Assembly (NCBI GenBank): GCA_947627265.1 | Contig: CANQVM010000009.1 | Location: 1-37,737 of the forward strand | Direction of reading: 5' to 3' | DNA length: 37,737 nt | Source of the DNA: an uncultured Clostridia bacterium | GTDB taxonomy: Bacteria > Bacillota > Clostridia > TANB77 > CAG-508 | Shown here: positions 1 to 9,263 of the stretch, one piece after another | Numbering within the stretch: the first letter of the stretch is position 1 | How the letters are laid out: each line of letters opens with the position of its first letter | Notes under the pieces: generated by a model | What the model saw: the letters and a program-made list of their open reading frames with translations, nothing else | Told to the model about the DNA's origin: nothing | The model's database searches: none | Made by a program: the position numbers and the translations under genes

Positions 1-110
1 AAAAACATCATACCAGTTGGTGCTTCTTTTGTCTATTTTTTTATTTCATTTTTCCCACATATTATTTATGCTAATTAGGGAATATCTATTTTTCTGTTAC
101 TGTAGAATTT

Positions 111-1847
111 TTATTTTTCATCTGTATAATATACTTCACCAAATCCATATTTGACTTGATAATATGATCCAATAAAATATGCTTCTTTATTTTCTTCTAT
201 ACTATATGTTGGAGCTATTAATTCATTACCATTTGTATCTATTACTCCCCATTTTCCATCTTTTTGTACCCCTGCAAAACCATATTCATTAAACTCTGTT
301 ACTTTGTCATATTTAGCATTAACTATTATGTTATTATTTTTATCAACAAAGCCCCATTTATTGTTTTCTTTTTTTGCAAATAGCACATTATTTTCGTATA
401 CCTCAGTATTTGTAAGTTCTTTTCCCTCTTTACTAAAATATTTAATATCTAGGTCATTATATATTTTTATATAATTATCTTTTATTTCAACTATTGCATC
501 TTCCATTTCACAGATTTTGCTCATATCTTTAGCATATAATGTTGTTAATCTATTTTTGCTTGCTATAACTGTTTCTATAATATCTGTATTTTCAAGTTTT
601 TGAAGTGAATCATTTTCAATTGCTATTTTTGTGTTGTTTTTATTATCAATTACACCTAATTTCGAATTTTCATCACTTACAATAAAATAATCTTCATATA
701 AATATTCAATATAATGATATTTTTCTTCTATGATTTGCTCACCATTTTTTCCAATTACACCATATTGCGTTCCATTTTCATTGTTAATCCTAATTCTGTA
801 TTTTTCATTTTCTGTATTTAAAATTGCAATATCCATATTAATGCTCGCTTTTGTTCCATCATTATTATATGCTACTGTTTCTTCATCATTTTTTGCATAA
901 ATATATATTCCTACAATATTAATTTGGTTATATTTAACTGGTACAATATTTTTTCCATCCAAATCTAAAACTCCATATTTTTTGCTTTTCTCAACTACTA
1001 ATGTGCTATTGTTTTTATCATATGAAATAGATTGATATTCATTTTTTATAACTTCATTTTCATTTTTTGTTAATCCAAATTGCCCATTCTTTGCTACAAT
1101 TAAATAAGCATTTTTATTATCTTCTATATCATTTATTCTAGATAATTCGTTGTATTCTAACGGCAAAATTTGTTTTCCGTTATCATTAATATAACCATAA
1201 CGATATCCTTCTTCTGTTTTATTTGCTACAATATATCCAGCATATTTGTATCCTTCTTGATAAGTATAATATCCATCCACAGAAACTTGATCATATATAA
1301 TATCAATTAGTTTATATCCTTTAATATTTATTACTCCATATTTTTCATTTTGCTTTACTAGAAGTTCTCCTTCTTTATATGGTAACCCTTCTATTTCATC
1401 ATAAATTGCTTTTGTTATCTTTTTTCCATCAAAACTAATTAATCCATATTTTCCATTTTCTTGGTATCTTAAAATACTCTTTTCATACATTAAGTCACTT
1501 GCAATATTTTTTAATCTTATAGGTTCTACTTCCTCATATTGTGTTAAAATTTCTTCATTTTTTTCATTTAGAACTTTTATTTTATCTTGGTTATAGCATA
1601 TAAATACTGCTTTTTCAGGATTTGGTATTTTTATTTCTTCATATTTTGTATCAACTATTTTATTTCCGCTTCTGTCAATAACTCCTGATAAGTCATTTTG
1701 TTTTAATATAAAATAATTATATTGCTCTACTTTTGTAATTTCATAATTTTTATTATTTAAATTTATAAAATAATAGACTGTAAATGCTATAATTACAATT
1801 AATAGTACTGATATTATTATATTTCTAATGATAAAATTTTTTTTCAT
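111..1847 (-). CDS. Membrane-anchored WG-repeat protein
   Basis: A 578-residue protein with one N-terminal membrane segment (about residues 8-28) and a long outside-facing part built from about ten WG-type repeats. The repeat signature, an aromatic residue plus Gly, then V/I-I-D/N, then N-G-K and a closing Y-[DE], recurs as YGLISFDGK, YGVINIKGY, YGYINDNGK, YGVLDLDGK, YGVIGKNGE, WGFVDKNNN and WGVIDTNGN. WG-repeat proteins are common in Firmicutes and Bacteroidetes; their molecular role is not settled, though a binding or scaffold role at the envelope is plausible. It starts at an ATG directly before the Lys-rich end of the membrane segment. It stands alone, about 260 bases downstream of the adhesin gene on the same strand. 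The family call is firm; the function is unknown. Confidence 0.85.
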   Translation of the reverse strand: MKKNFIIRNIIISVLLIVIIAFTVYYFINLNNKNYEITKVEQYNYFILKQNDLSGVIDRSGNKIVDTKYEEIKIPNPEKAVFICYNQDKIKVLNEKNEEILTQYEEVEPIRLKNIASDLMYEKSILRYQENGKYGLISFDGKKITKAIYDEIEGLPYKEGELLVKQNEKYGVINIKGYKLIDIIYDQVSVDGYYTYQEGYKYAGYIVANKTEEGYRYGYINDNGKQILPLEYNELSRINDIEDNKNAYLIVAKNGQFGLTKNENEVIKNEYQSISYDKNNSTLVVEKSKKYGVLDLDGKNIVPVKYNQINIVGIYIYAKNDEETVAYNNDGTKASINMDIAILNTENEKYRIRINNENGTQYGVIGKNGEQIIEEKYHYIEYLYEDYFIVSDENSKLGVIDNKNNTKIAIENDSLQKLENTDIIETVIASKNRLTTLYAKDMSKICEMEDAIVEIKDNYIKIYNDLDIKYFSKEGKELTNTEVYENNVLFAKKENNKWGFVDKNNNIIVNAKYDKVTEFNEYGFAGVQKDGKWGVIDTNGNELIAPTYSIEENKEAYFIGSYYQVKYGFGEVYYTDEK

Positions 1848-1977
1848 ATATTTGAACCTTCCTTCTTTTTATTGTTCTTAATGTATTTTACTTTTATGCA
1901 ATTATTGTATCTATTATAACTGTTTCTTTTATTTTTTTCAACAAAATTTTTAATATACTTATACTATATTTGAATAT

Positions 1978-2006
1978 TTGTTACAATTTACAGTCTGTGA
2001 TATAAT
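1978..2006 (+). promoter_or_regulatory. Sigma-A type promoter, extended -10 (repeat copy 1)
   Basis: TTGTTA at 1978-1983, a 17-base spacer, and TATAAT at 2001-2006 with TG one base upstream of the -10. It points right, yet no plus-strand gene follows; the next 90 bases are less AT-rich than the surroundings and could be a short RNA. The core lies in a 37-base sequence (1979-2015) repeated exactly at 28184-28220. Confidence 0.6.
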
Positions 2007-2015
2007 TTGAAAATA
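1979..2015 (+). repeat. 37-bp intergenic promoter repeat, copy 1
   Basis: Identical over 37 bases to 28184-28220; both lie between genes and carry a TATAAT at the same place. A decayed relative sharing AGTCTGT-A-ATATAATTT is at about 4212-4230. Identity ends sharply at both sides, which suggests a dispersed promoter cassette rather than chance similarity. Confidence 0.7.
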
Positions 2016-2104
2016 AATAGCTTTGAAATAACCTCGTAAGCGATCAAGCGAACCGATTAACCAGAATACGATTGGAGCAAAGTGGAGTGTGAATATGTTT
2101 TTAT
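2016..2104 (+). other. Possible small RNA region downstream of promoter copy 1
   Basis: A stretch of less AT-rich sequence directly follows the strong promoter and precedes the adhesin stop codon on the other strand. It has no open frame of note. Weak pairing is possible: CTTTG near 2024 with CAAAG near 2079, and CCGAT with ATTGG inside. No convincing terminator follows. It may equally be a remnant of an insertion that cut off the adhesin C-terminus. Not a tRNA: no acceptor stem or T-loop is formed. Confidence 0.25.
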
Positions 2105-2109
2105 AAATT

Positions 2110-3411
2110 TTACATACCTGTTACTGGTAATTTTTTAACTTCTTTGCTCGAATTTGTTTTTTCTATTTTTGGTTTATCTTCTTTCTTATTATTAACAGTT
2201 ACTGTCATTTCTTGGTTTAATTCTAAATCTATTTTTATTAATTTATCATAAATTTCATATCCATCAATTGTTTTTGTCTCTTTTAAATAATAAGTTCCTG
2301 GAATTAAATTATCTATTATTATTTTTCCTTCTTCATCTGTTTTTAGTCCTGTATACACTACTTCTTCATTTTCATTTAATAATTCAAATTCAACTCCTTC
2401 TAGTGTTTTTTTATCTTCTTCATCTTTTTTTATAATGATAATTTTTGTTTCGTTTTTATAATATTCATCTTTTATTATACCTTCTCCATCTTCATATGTA
2501 GCTGCTGTTAAAGCATAATCTTGATATTGACTATTTGGAGCAGTTCCATATAATACTGGTTTTGTATTAACTTGCGCCTCTACTTTAATATTGATAGTTT
2601 CTTTTTGTGTCATATTTTTTATAGGAATTAATATTTTAAATTCTTCATTTGGGGCAAATTCATTTTTTTCATAATTATTTTTATCTGTTAATTTGATTCC
2701 ACCTAAATCTTTTCCATTTTCTTTTGTAATTTCAACTTTATAATTTTCTATATTGGCTCCAGCTTTTGTAAAATAACTTCTTGATACATATTCTTTTTCT
2801 ATTTCATCTTGTTTCCATTCGCTATCATTTCTGTTAATTGTAAGTGTACTAGATATTTTTGTTTCATTTGAATTATTTGCATTTGCAATAATATTTTTCA
2901 TTGCATTTAATGTTCTTTGCCCTGCTTCCCCTATTGCTTCATAATCTTCTGGGTTGTTACCGTGAATATAACAGTAAATAGCTTGTTTTGTTGCAGTAAA
3001 TGCCTCTTCTTTATTAATTACACCTAATTCTTCTATTGACTTATATGGGTATCCATTTATAATTCTCCTCCATAATCCAACATCTTGAATCATATCATAA
3101 ACTGATACAGCATAATTATTTGTCTCTACTCCAACTTTTGTTTTATCCATACAATATGCTGGATAATGAACTCCATTATTAATATATTCTACATAACTAA
3201 CTTTTACTGGTAATCCTTTGTATACTAATAAATTCCCACAATCTCCTATTGAATAAATATCTGCTGAATTAATATTTTGAGCTTGTACTACTCCATTAAA
3301 ATTTATAATATTTAACATTAATAAAACTATTATACTTATAATTTTACCTATTCTTTTAACAAATTCTCTCTTTTCTTTTTTTATAAATTTTATTTTATTT
3401 TTTATTTTCAC
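2110..3411 (-). CDS. Thioester-domain (TQXA) adhesin with SpaA/Cna-B domain and LPVTG end
   Basis: A 433-residue secreted surface protein. It has a basic N-terminus and signal peptide (to about residue 45, ending VVQAQ). A thioester domain follows, with Cys87 in YPAYCMD and Gln143 in TKQAIYCY, the pair expected to form an internal thioester that can bond covalently to host or surface amines. Near residues 325-415 is a Cna-B/SpaA-like domain (LEGVEFELL, GTYYLKETKTIDGY), likely with an isopeptide bond. The last residues are KKLPVTGM and stop: the sortase motif is present, but the hydrophobic stretch and positive tail of a normal sorting signal are missing. It starts 2 bases after the sortase stop and is cotranscribed with it, so the sortase is the obvious partner. 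The C-terminal loss may be real truncation or another anchoring mode. Confidence 0.85.
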   Translation of the reverse strand: MKIKNKIKFIKKEKREFVKRIGKIISIIVLLMLNIINFNGVVQAQNINSADIYSIGDCGNLLVYKGLPVKVSYVEYINNGVHYPAYCMDKTKVGVETNNYAVSVYDMIQDVGLWRRIINGYPYKSIEELGVINKEEAFTATKQAIYCYIHGNNPEDYEAIGEAGQRTLNAMKNIIANANNSNETKISSTLTINRNDSEWKQDEIEKEYVSRSYFTKAGANIENYKVEITKENGKDLGGIKLTDKNNYEKNEFAPNEEFKILIPIKNMTQKETINIKVEAQVNTKPVLYGTAPNSQYQDYALTAATYEDGEGIIKDEYYKNETKIIIIKKDEEDKKTLEGVEFELLNENEEVVYTGLKTDEEGKIIIDNLIPGTYYLKETKTIDGYEIYDKLIKIDLELNQEMTVTVNNKKEDKPKIEKTNSSKEVKKLPVTGM

Positions 3412-3413
3412 TT

Positions 3414-4025
3414 TTAAATTTCCTCACTTTCATTTTTTATTTCTTTTGCCTTTATACATCTTCTATACTCTGGCTGATTTTCAACACACGTAATTAAAGT
3501 TAAAATATTTTCTTTTGTTTCTTCTAAAACACTCCAATCGGTATCTTTTATAATAAATTGACTCATCACAAGATATTCTCTTTTTATATTTTGGTATTGA
3601 TAATAAATTATATCTCTTTCTTGTAAATCTTTTAAATGTTCAAAATAATTATTTTTATATCCTCTATTATGAGCTGCAAGACCAATATTTCCTGTATCTT
3701 TTTTTGTTTCTGCAAAATGTCCAATAAAATCATCCATTATTTCTTTTGATGTTCCTTCTTTTATATTAGCCTTTAGATTAATACATGGAATTTCTAAATA
3801 CCAATTTTCTTGTTTTTCATTTGTCGTTTGCTCTTCATTTTTATTTTCTTGTTTTTCAATTATATTTGTTGAAAAATCTTGATTTTTAACTTGAAAACCT
3901 GCTCTTAAAATTGTTATCGGAATAAAAATTTTATAATTTGAAATAAAAACATTGATAATTAAATAAATAATAATAGATATAATAACACTTAAAATATTAA
4001 TATAGCTCGTACTATAACGAAACAC
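3414..4025 (-). CDS. Class D-like sortase
   Basis: A 203-residue membrane-bound transpeptidase with an N-terminal membrane segment (about 10-40) and a sortase barrel. The catalytic triad is visible: His119 in GLAAHNRG, Cys180 in TLITC, and Arg188 or Arg189 eight to nine residues later. The TLITC motif and short length fit class C/D enzymes; I favour D because no lid segment is visible. The start is GTG, about 16 bases after AAGGAGG, longer than usual spacing; an in-frame TAA just upstream excludes an earlier start. The gene immediately precedes the LPVTG adhesin, so it should anchor that protein to the wall or polymerise it. Confidence 0.85.
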   Translation of the reverse strand: MFRYSTSYINILSVIISIIIYLIINVFISNYKIFIPITILRAGFQVKNQDFSTNIIEKQENKNEEQTTNEKQENWYLEIPCINLKANIKEGTSKEIMDDFIGHFAETKKDTGNIGLAAHNRGYKNNYFEHLKDLQERDIIYYQYQNIKREYLVMSQFIIKDTDWSVLEETKENILTLITCVENQPEYRRCIKAKEIKNESEEI

Positions 4026-4198
4026 AAACTTTTATTTATTACCTCCTTATTATTTTTTTACTTTTTTGAAATTTAATAGATTAAAACGAATTCAAAAAAA
4101 CTGATTTAAAAATTTTTGAGTTAACTCTTATTTTCTATAATAATACATTTTTTTCATTTTGTAAAGAACTTTTCATCGCAAAATTCGACAAATGCATT

Positions 4199-4227
4199 TT
4201 TTTACCTTTTATAGTCTGTAATATAAT
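4199..4227 (+). promoter_or_regulatory. Degenerate third copy of the intergenic promoter repeat
   Basis: TATAAT at 4222-4227, preceded by AGTCTGT as in the two exact copies, with only a weak TTTTTA -35 at the 17-base distance. It is the main feature of the 375-base gap 4026-4400, which otherwise holds two inverted repeats (4302-4332, 4337-4365) and no open frame worth calling. Confidence 0.35.
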
Positions 4228-4301
4228 TTAAAAAATCACTATGATTGTAACATTTTTTTGTTACTATTGAATCTATTTTCAAATTATAATTAAAAGTTGA
4301 T

Positions 4302-4332
4302 ATATTTGACAATATAGTGTTTTGTCAAATAT
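4302..4332. repeat. Inverted repeat near the histidine kinase 3' end
   Basis: An 11-base arm at 4302-4312 (ATATTTGACAA) is the perfect reverse complement of 4322-4332. It lies next to the terminator hairpin and could be a second terminator or an operator. AT-rich arms give modest stability. Confidence 0.45.
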
Positions 4333-4336
4333 TGAT

Positions 4337-4365
4337 AAACCCTAGAAAAATAATATCTAGGGTTT
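4337..4365 (-). terminator. Terminator hairpin of the two-component operon
   Basis: Perfect 10-bp stem AAACCCTAGA / TCTAGGGTTT with a 9-base loop, 36 bases beyond the kinase stop codon. The tail on the minus strand is only partly T-rich, but the plus-strand side has TTTATTAATTTT, so it may work in both directions. Confidence 0.6.
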
Positions 4366-4400
4366 ATTAATTTTATATATTTTTTATTATAAATAAAATT

Positions 4401-5903
4401 TTAGTCTTCTTTTAAGTCTAATTCAAAATAAAATTCCACTCCATCTTCTTTATTTATAACTCCATAACTATTTTTATAATTATTCATAACTGCTTTTACA
4501 AAAGCAAGACCTATTCCTGTGCCACCATCTTCTCTTGATCGTGACTCATCCACTTTATAAAATCTGTTCCAAATTCTATTTATATGTTCTTCTGGAATAT
4601 TTTCTCCTGTATTAAATACTTTAATACGCACTTTATTTTTTTCAGTATTTATTTCATTCTCAACTTTAATTATTTTATGTCCATTTACTTCTTGTGCATG
4701 TTTTAGTGCATTTGTAAAGTAATTTGTAATAACTTGTTCAACATAAAAGTCATCTGCTATTACTTTTATTTGCCTATCTTGTTCAAATTGAACTTCAATT
4801 TTTTGTTCATCTATCATTACCTGAGATTTTCTAATTACTTCTTTTTCTACTTCTACAATGTTAAAAATATGATCTTTAAATTCTCTTTTGCCATATTCTA
4901 ACTTCATTAGTTCTAATAACTGTTTTACTAATTTGTCCATTTTATTTGTTTCATCTAAAATTACCTCAGCATAAAATTTTCTGTTCTCTTCATCTGTATT
5001 TACATTTTCTAATAAACCTTCACTATAACCTTGTATTAATGCAATTGGCGTTTTTAATTCGTGAGATACATCAGATATAAAACTTTTTCTCATTTCATCT
5101 ATTTTAGATTTTTCTTCAATATCCTTTTCTAGTTCTATATTTGTACTTTTTAATTGACTTATTGTATTTTCTAATTTTTCTGACATAGCATTAATGCTTT
5201 TGCCTAAATCATTCATTTCATCTTCTGTGTCTGTTACTTTATATTTATGGCTAAAATCTAAATTGGCCATTTTTTTTGCAATATCATTTAATTCTAAAAT
5301 TGGATCTGTAAACTTTCTAGAAACATATGATACAATAACAGCCGCAATTAAAATAGTAAATCCTGCTATTAAATATAAAAAGTTATTTGATATTTTTACA
5401 CTTTCTTGTATTGATGTAATAGGCATTCTAATATATAATAAGTATCCATTATCTAAAGTAGAAACCAGTAATATATAAGTTACATCATTTTTAGTATCTT
5501 GTAATTTTTTTATAACGTATTTTTTATTTTCTTCTATTTTCTCTCCTTCATCTGTATCCAGTTTGTTTGTCATTTCATTCATTTCACCAAATGTTTGGTA
5601 AAAATTTTTATTAGAAGTATATACATTTATATTTAGATTATTTCGAATTAAAATATCGAAATTATTTTGTATTGCAATTTGCTCTAATTTCATTTCAAGA
5701 TTATTTAATTGACCACTATTATAAGAATTGTTTACCATTTCATAAACAGATTTTAATGCTTGTCTTCTATTATATAAATAAAATTGTCCAAAAACAAAAT
5801 TGTTTACTAAAATCAAAAATAAAATTATTAGTACAATAATACAAGATAAAGTAATAAATAATTTAACTCTAACTGATTTTAAATGTTTATGTTTTTTGTT
5901 CAT
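4401..5903 (-). CDS. Sensor histidine kinase (HAMP-HisKA-HATPase)
   Basis: A 500-residue two-component sensor. It has a membrane segment at about 13-38, an extracytoplasmic sensor of about 130 residues, a second membrane segment near 173-195, a HAMP linker (about 197-250), a dimerisation domain with phospho-accepting His281 in SDVSHELKTP, and an ATPase domain with an N box (NYFTNALKHA), FNTGENIP and the G2 loop GGTGIGLAF. The glycine-rich loop is intact in one frame here, unlike the second kinase of this window. It is transcribed after its response regulator with an 18-base gap. The signal is unknown; OmpR-type partners often respond to envelope stress or antimicrobial peptides. Confidence 0.92.
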   Translation of the reverse strand: MNKKHKHLKSVRVKLFITLSCIIVLIILFLILVNNFVFGQFYLYNRRQALKSVYEMVNNSYNSGQLNNLEMKLEQIAIQNNFDILIRNNLNINVYTSNKNFYQTFGEMNEMTNKLDTDEGEKIEENKKYVIKKLQDTKNDVTYILLVSTLDNGYLLYIRMPITSIQESVKISNNFLYLIAGFTILIAAVIVSYVSRKFTDPILELNDIAKKMANLDFSHKYKVTDTEDEMNDLGKSINAMSEKLENTISQLKSTNIELEKDIEEKSKIDEMRKSFISDVSHELKTPIALIQGYSEGLLENVNTDEENRKFYAEVILDETNKMDKLVKQLLELMKLEYGKREFKDHIFNIVEVEKEVIRKSQVMIDEQKIEVQFEQDRQIKVIADDFYVEQVITNYFTNALKHAQEVNGHKIIKVENEINTEKNKVRIKVFNTGENIPEEHINRIWNRFYKVDESRSREDGGTGIGLAFVKAVMNNYKNSYGVINKEDGVEFYFELDLKED

Positions 5904-5921
5904 TTATTTTCCCCTTTTTCA

Positions 5922-6596
5922 TTATTTTACCTCAAATTTATATCCTATTCCTCTTATTGTTTTTATGTATTTTCCCTTTTTTCCTAGTTTATGCCTAATC
6001 TTTTTTATATGACTATCTATAGTTCGTGAGTCTCCATAATAATCATAATTCCATACATTATTTAATATTTTGTCTCTAGATAATGCTATATTTTCATTAT
6101 CTATTAAATATATTAATAACTCATACTCTCTTAAACTTAATTCAACTAATTTTCCATCAACTTTTATTGACCTTGCCTCTTTATTAATTTCTATTCCATC
6201 ATAGTTTTTTACTTGTTTTGTATCTTTTATTGTTCTTTTTAAAATAGCTTCTACCCTTGCAACTAGAATTTTTGGACTAAATGGTTTTGATATATATTCA
6301 TCTACTCCAAGTTCAAATCCAAACAACTCATCTTGTTCTTCGCCTCTTGCTGTTAGCATAATAATTGGTACTTTTGATTCTTGTCTAATTTGTCTTAAAA
6401 CAGACCAACCATCTAATTTTGGCATCATTACATCTAGCAAAACAAGATTAATTTTATTTTTATTTTCCATAAAAACTTCTAATGCTTTCTCCCCATTTTC
6501 AGCTTCTAATATGTTAAAACCTTTTGCTACTAAAAAGTCTCTAATTAATTTTCTCATTCTTGCCTCATCATCTACAACTAAAATAAAATTTTCCAT
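5922..6596 (-). CDS. OmpR/PhoB-family response regulator
   Basis: A 224-residue transcription factor with a receiver domain (1-120) and a winged-helix DNA-binding domain (about 128-224). The acidic pair D9/D10, phospho-acceptor Asp55 in LLDVMMP, Thr82 in MLTARG and Lys104 in SKPF are all in place. The C-terminal part has the usual LSLREYELL, SRDKIL, VDSHIKKIR-like (IDSHIKKIRHKLG) and IRGIGYKF motifs. It heads the operon with the sensor kinase. The 279 bases upstream to the MscS gene contain AT-rich DNA and a terminator, so its promoter should lie there. Confidence 0.93.
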   Translation of the reverse strand: MENFILVVDDEARMRKLIRDFLVAKGFNILEAENGEKALEVFMENKNKINLVLLDVMMPKLDGWSVLRQIRQESKVPIIMLTARGEEQDELFGFELGVDEYISKPFSPKILVARVEAILKRTIKDTKQVKNYDGIEINKEARSIKVDGKLVELSLREYELLIYLIDNENIALSRDKILNNVWNYDYYGDSRTIDSHIKKIRHKLGKKGKYIKTIRGIGYKFEVK

Positions 6597-6780
6597 TTTT
6601 GTTTCCTTTCATATTTTATAAATATAAATTAAACTAGCTTGATATTCTTTATAATATTAACATTTTTATATTATATATTATAATTAAGTATTATGTCTAT
6701 ATTGTGAACAAAAATTGAAAGTTGATTTTGTATTATAATTATTAATTTAAAATTTAAATAGCTATATAATATAATTTTGC

Positions 6781-6821
6781 AAAAAAACAAAGCCGAGGAA
6801 ATCATCGACTTTCTTGGCTTA
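6781..6821 (-). terminator. Terminator of the MscS-type gene
   Basis: An imperfect stem (about 6790-6801 with 6809-6820; AAGCC arm pairing with GGCTT) followed on the minus strand by seven T residues. It is about 55 bases past the MscS stop codon. Confidence 0.7.
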
Positions 6822-6875
6822 TCTTTTTATTATAAATTTTATATGTTTTTAGTTCTTTAGTAAAGCTGTTTTATT

Positions 6876-7946
6876 TTAATTTTCTTTTTTTAAATAAACA
6901 GTTTTTGTATCATAAGTAAGTTCTATATTTTCTTCTCTTAGTATTTTCATAATCTCACAATTAATTTCCTGTTTTTCTTCTAAATATGCTCTATAATTTA
7001 TTTCACTTGTATAACTAGAAGCTAATATATTAATTCCATTATCTTTTATTTCATCAAATTTTACAATTATAGATTCATCATAAATTGTATCTCTTTGTTG
7101 TAACATTTGTATTACTCTTTTTTGAAATCTCTCTATTTTATCTAATGGAGTATCTATTTGAATACATAAATTTATTTTATATATTCTTTTTTCAATTTTA
7201 CTCCAATTAACAATTGATGAATTAGAAATAATTGAATTTGGTATGTTTACAAGTGAATTTTCAGCTGTTCTAACTCTTGTACTTCTAAAAGTAATATCTT
7301 CTACAGTACCTTCATAAGGTGTAATTTGTATATAGTCTCCAACTGAAAATGGCTTGTCAAGAAAAATTACGAGCCCTCCAAATAAGTTTTTAGCAGTATC
7401 TTGTGCAGCAAGTGTTACAATTACGCCACTAATGCCCAATCCAGCTACTAATCCATTTAAATTAATTCCTAAAAGTGTAATTACAATAAATCCTGCTATT
7501 ATATATATAACTGCTCTTACTATTTTTAGAAAAAATTCAAACATAGAATCTTCTATATTTTGATTTGTTTTTTCTTTCATCTTTTTTACTAATGATGAAT
7601 TTATTGTAAAACTAGATGAGAATCCTTTAGCAAATATAATTACACTTATAATTTGAAAAACTTTTGTAATTATAGCTACTGCTCCATTTGAAATTTTTAG
7701 TGGTTGTTGTAAAAATAATATTGCTATATATACACCTAATATAATAAAGAAAAACTTTAGAGGATTATAAAAGGCACTCTCTTTTATTATTTTTTTATTT
7801 TTAGTTTTTAACTTAAACATACTAATAATGATATATGCAATTGTTGAGCTGAAAATTCTAAAAAATATAATAATACATATTGCTATTATAATATCTACAA
7901 GCTTTATCGATGATATACTTTTTATATATTCTGATATTTGCTCCAT
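6876..7946 (-). CDS. Small-conductance mechanosensitive channel, MscS family
   Basis: A 356-residue integral membrane protein. Several hydrophobic helices fill the first 190 residues, ending in the pore-lining Ala/Gly-rich helix near GLGISGVIVTLAAQDTAKNL, the MscS TM3 signature. The beta domain follows with FLDKPFSVGDYIQI and the EGTVEDITFRSTRVRT motif, then a cytoplasmic C-terminal vestibule. The family releases solutes during hypo-osmotic shock. It lies 21 bases downstream of rpoD on the same strand and ends at a terminator, so it could be read through from the dnaG-rpoD operon; a small AGGAGG-like site precedes its ATG. Confidence 0.9.
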   Translation of the reverse strand: MEQISEYIKSISSIKLVDIIIAICIIIFFRIFSSTIAYIIISMFKLKTKNKKIIKESAFYNPLKFFFIILGVYIAILFLQQPLKISNGAVAIITKVFQIISVIIFAKGFSSSFTINSSLVKKMKEKTNQNIEDSMFEFFLKIVRAVIYIIAGFIVITLLGINLNGLVAGLGISGVIVTLAAQDTAKNLFGGLVIFLDKPFSVGDYIQITPYEGTVEDITFRSTRVRTAENSLVNIPNSIISNSSIVNWSKIEKRIYKINLCIQIDTPLDKIERFQKRVIQMLQQRDTIYDESIIVKFDEIKDNGINILASSYTSEINYRAYLEEKQEINCEIMKILREENIELTYDTKTVYLKKEN

Positions 7947-7967
7947 TTATTCCTCCATACAATATTT

Positions 7968-9251
7968 TTACATATAATCTCTTAGTTTTTTACTTCTACT
8001 TGGGTGTCTTAGTTTTCTTAACGCCTTTGCTTCAATTTGTCTTATTCTTTCACGTGTTACTTCAAATTCTCTACCAACTTCTTCTAATGTTCTGGCTTTT
8101 CCATCTTCTAATCCAAATCTTAATTTTAAAACTTTTGCTTCTCTTGGAGTTAAAGTACTCATAACTTCTTCTAACTGTTCTTTTAATAATGTGTATGCTG
8201 CTGAATCATGTGGAGCAGGACTATCATCATCTTGTATAAAGTCCCCTAAATGACTGTCATCTTCTTCACCAATTGGTGTTTCTAAAGAAACTGGATCTTG
8301 TGCAATTTTTTGAATTTCCATTACCTTTTCAACTGGTATTTCCATTTCTTCAGCAATTTCTTCCGGCGTTGGCTCTCTTCCAAGTTGTTGTAAAAGATGT
8401 CTTGAAGTACGAATTAATTTATTAATTGTTTCCACCATATGAACTGGAATTCTAATAGTTCTTGCTTGATCTGCAATTGCCCTTGTAATTGCTTGTCTAA
8501 TCCACCATGTTGCATAAGTACTAAATTTAAATCCTTTTGTATAATCAAACTTTTCAACTGCTTTAATTAGACCCATATTACCTTCTTGAATTAAGTCTAA
8601 GAATAGCATTCCTCTTCCTACATATTTTTTAGCAATACTAACAACTAATCTTAAATTTGATTCTGCTAATTGTTTTTTAGCATCTTCATCTCCATCTAAT
8701 ATTTTTTTAGCCAAGTCAAGTTCTTGTTCAAAGTTTAAAAGTGGAATTCTACCTATTTCTCTTAAATACATTCTAACAGGGTCATCAATATTAATTCCTT
8801 CATAGTTTGTTTCTGTTATTTCATCTAGTTTTAAGTATTCTACCTCTTGTAAATCTTCAATATCTGGCTCTTCTTCCATATCATCACTAAGTAAATTTAC
8901 ACCTAATTCTTCAAAGGCATCAAATACTTTATCTATTTGATCTGGATTAACATCATCTAATTCTTTTGCTAAATCTCCATATGTTATAGTTCCTTGTTCT
9001 TTAGCCTTTTTTAATATATTATTTACTTTTTCATTTTTTATACTATTTTCTTCATCTTCTATTTGTTTGGCATTTGCATCTACTGCCTCTTTTTTTACTT
9101 CACTTTCTTTTGACTTTTCCTTTACAACTTTTCTAACTTTTTCTATTTTTTTAATATTTTTTTCTTTTTTTATTTCTTCTGCATTTTCTTCTTTATTTTT
9201 ATTGCTTTCATTTTTTGTTAAAGCTTCTTCTTTTTCTTTCTTTTTTGGCAT
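7968..9251 (-). CDS. rpoD: Primary RNA polymerase sigma factor (sigma-70/SigA)
   Basis: A 427-residue housekeeping sigma factor. A highly charged Lys/Glu N-terminal extension (about 1-75) is followed by region 1.1-like sequence, region 1.2 ([11 protein letters not shown]), region 2 ([46 protein letters not shown]), region 3 (IRIPVHMVE) and region 4 ([44 protein letters not shown]). It recognises -35/-10 promoters such as TTGACA-N17-TATACT seen before the por operon. It follows dnaG by 12 bases, the classic macromolecular synthesis arrangement. Confidence 0.97.
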   Translation of the reverse strand: MPKKKEKEEALTKNESNKNKEENAEEIKKEKNIKKIEKVRKVVKEKSKESEVKKEAVDANAKQIEDEENSIKNEKVNNILKKAKEQGTITYGDLAKELDDVNPDQIDKVFDAFEELGVNLLSDDMEEEPDIEDLQEVEYLKLDEITETNYEGINIDDPVRMYLREIGRIPLLNFEQELDLAKKILDGDEDAKKQLAESNLRLVVSIAKKYVGRGMLFLDLIQEGNMGLIKAVEKFDYTKGFKFSTYATWWIRQAITRAIADQARTIRIPVHMVETINKLIRTSRHLLQQLGREPTPEEIAEEMEIPVEKVMEIQKIAQDPVSLETPIGEEDDSHLGDFIQDDDSPAPHDSAAYTLLKEQLEEVMSTLTPREAKVLKLRFGLEDGKARTLEEVGREFEVTRERIRQIEAKALRKLRHPSRSKKLRDYM

Positions 9252-9263
9252 TGATTTTCACCC

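Noticed and set aside
2018..2104. tRNA or tmRNA fragment
   Set aside because: GGTTCG on the minus strand resembles a T-loop, but no acceptor, D or anticodon stems can be drawn.
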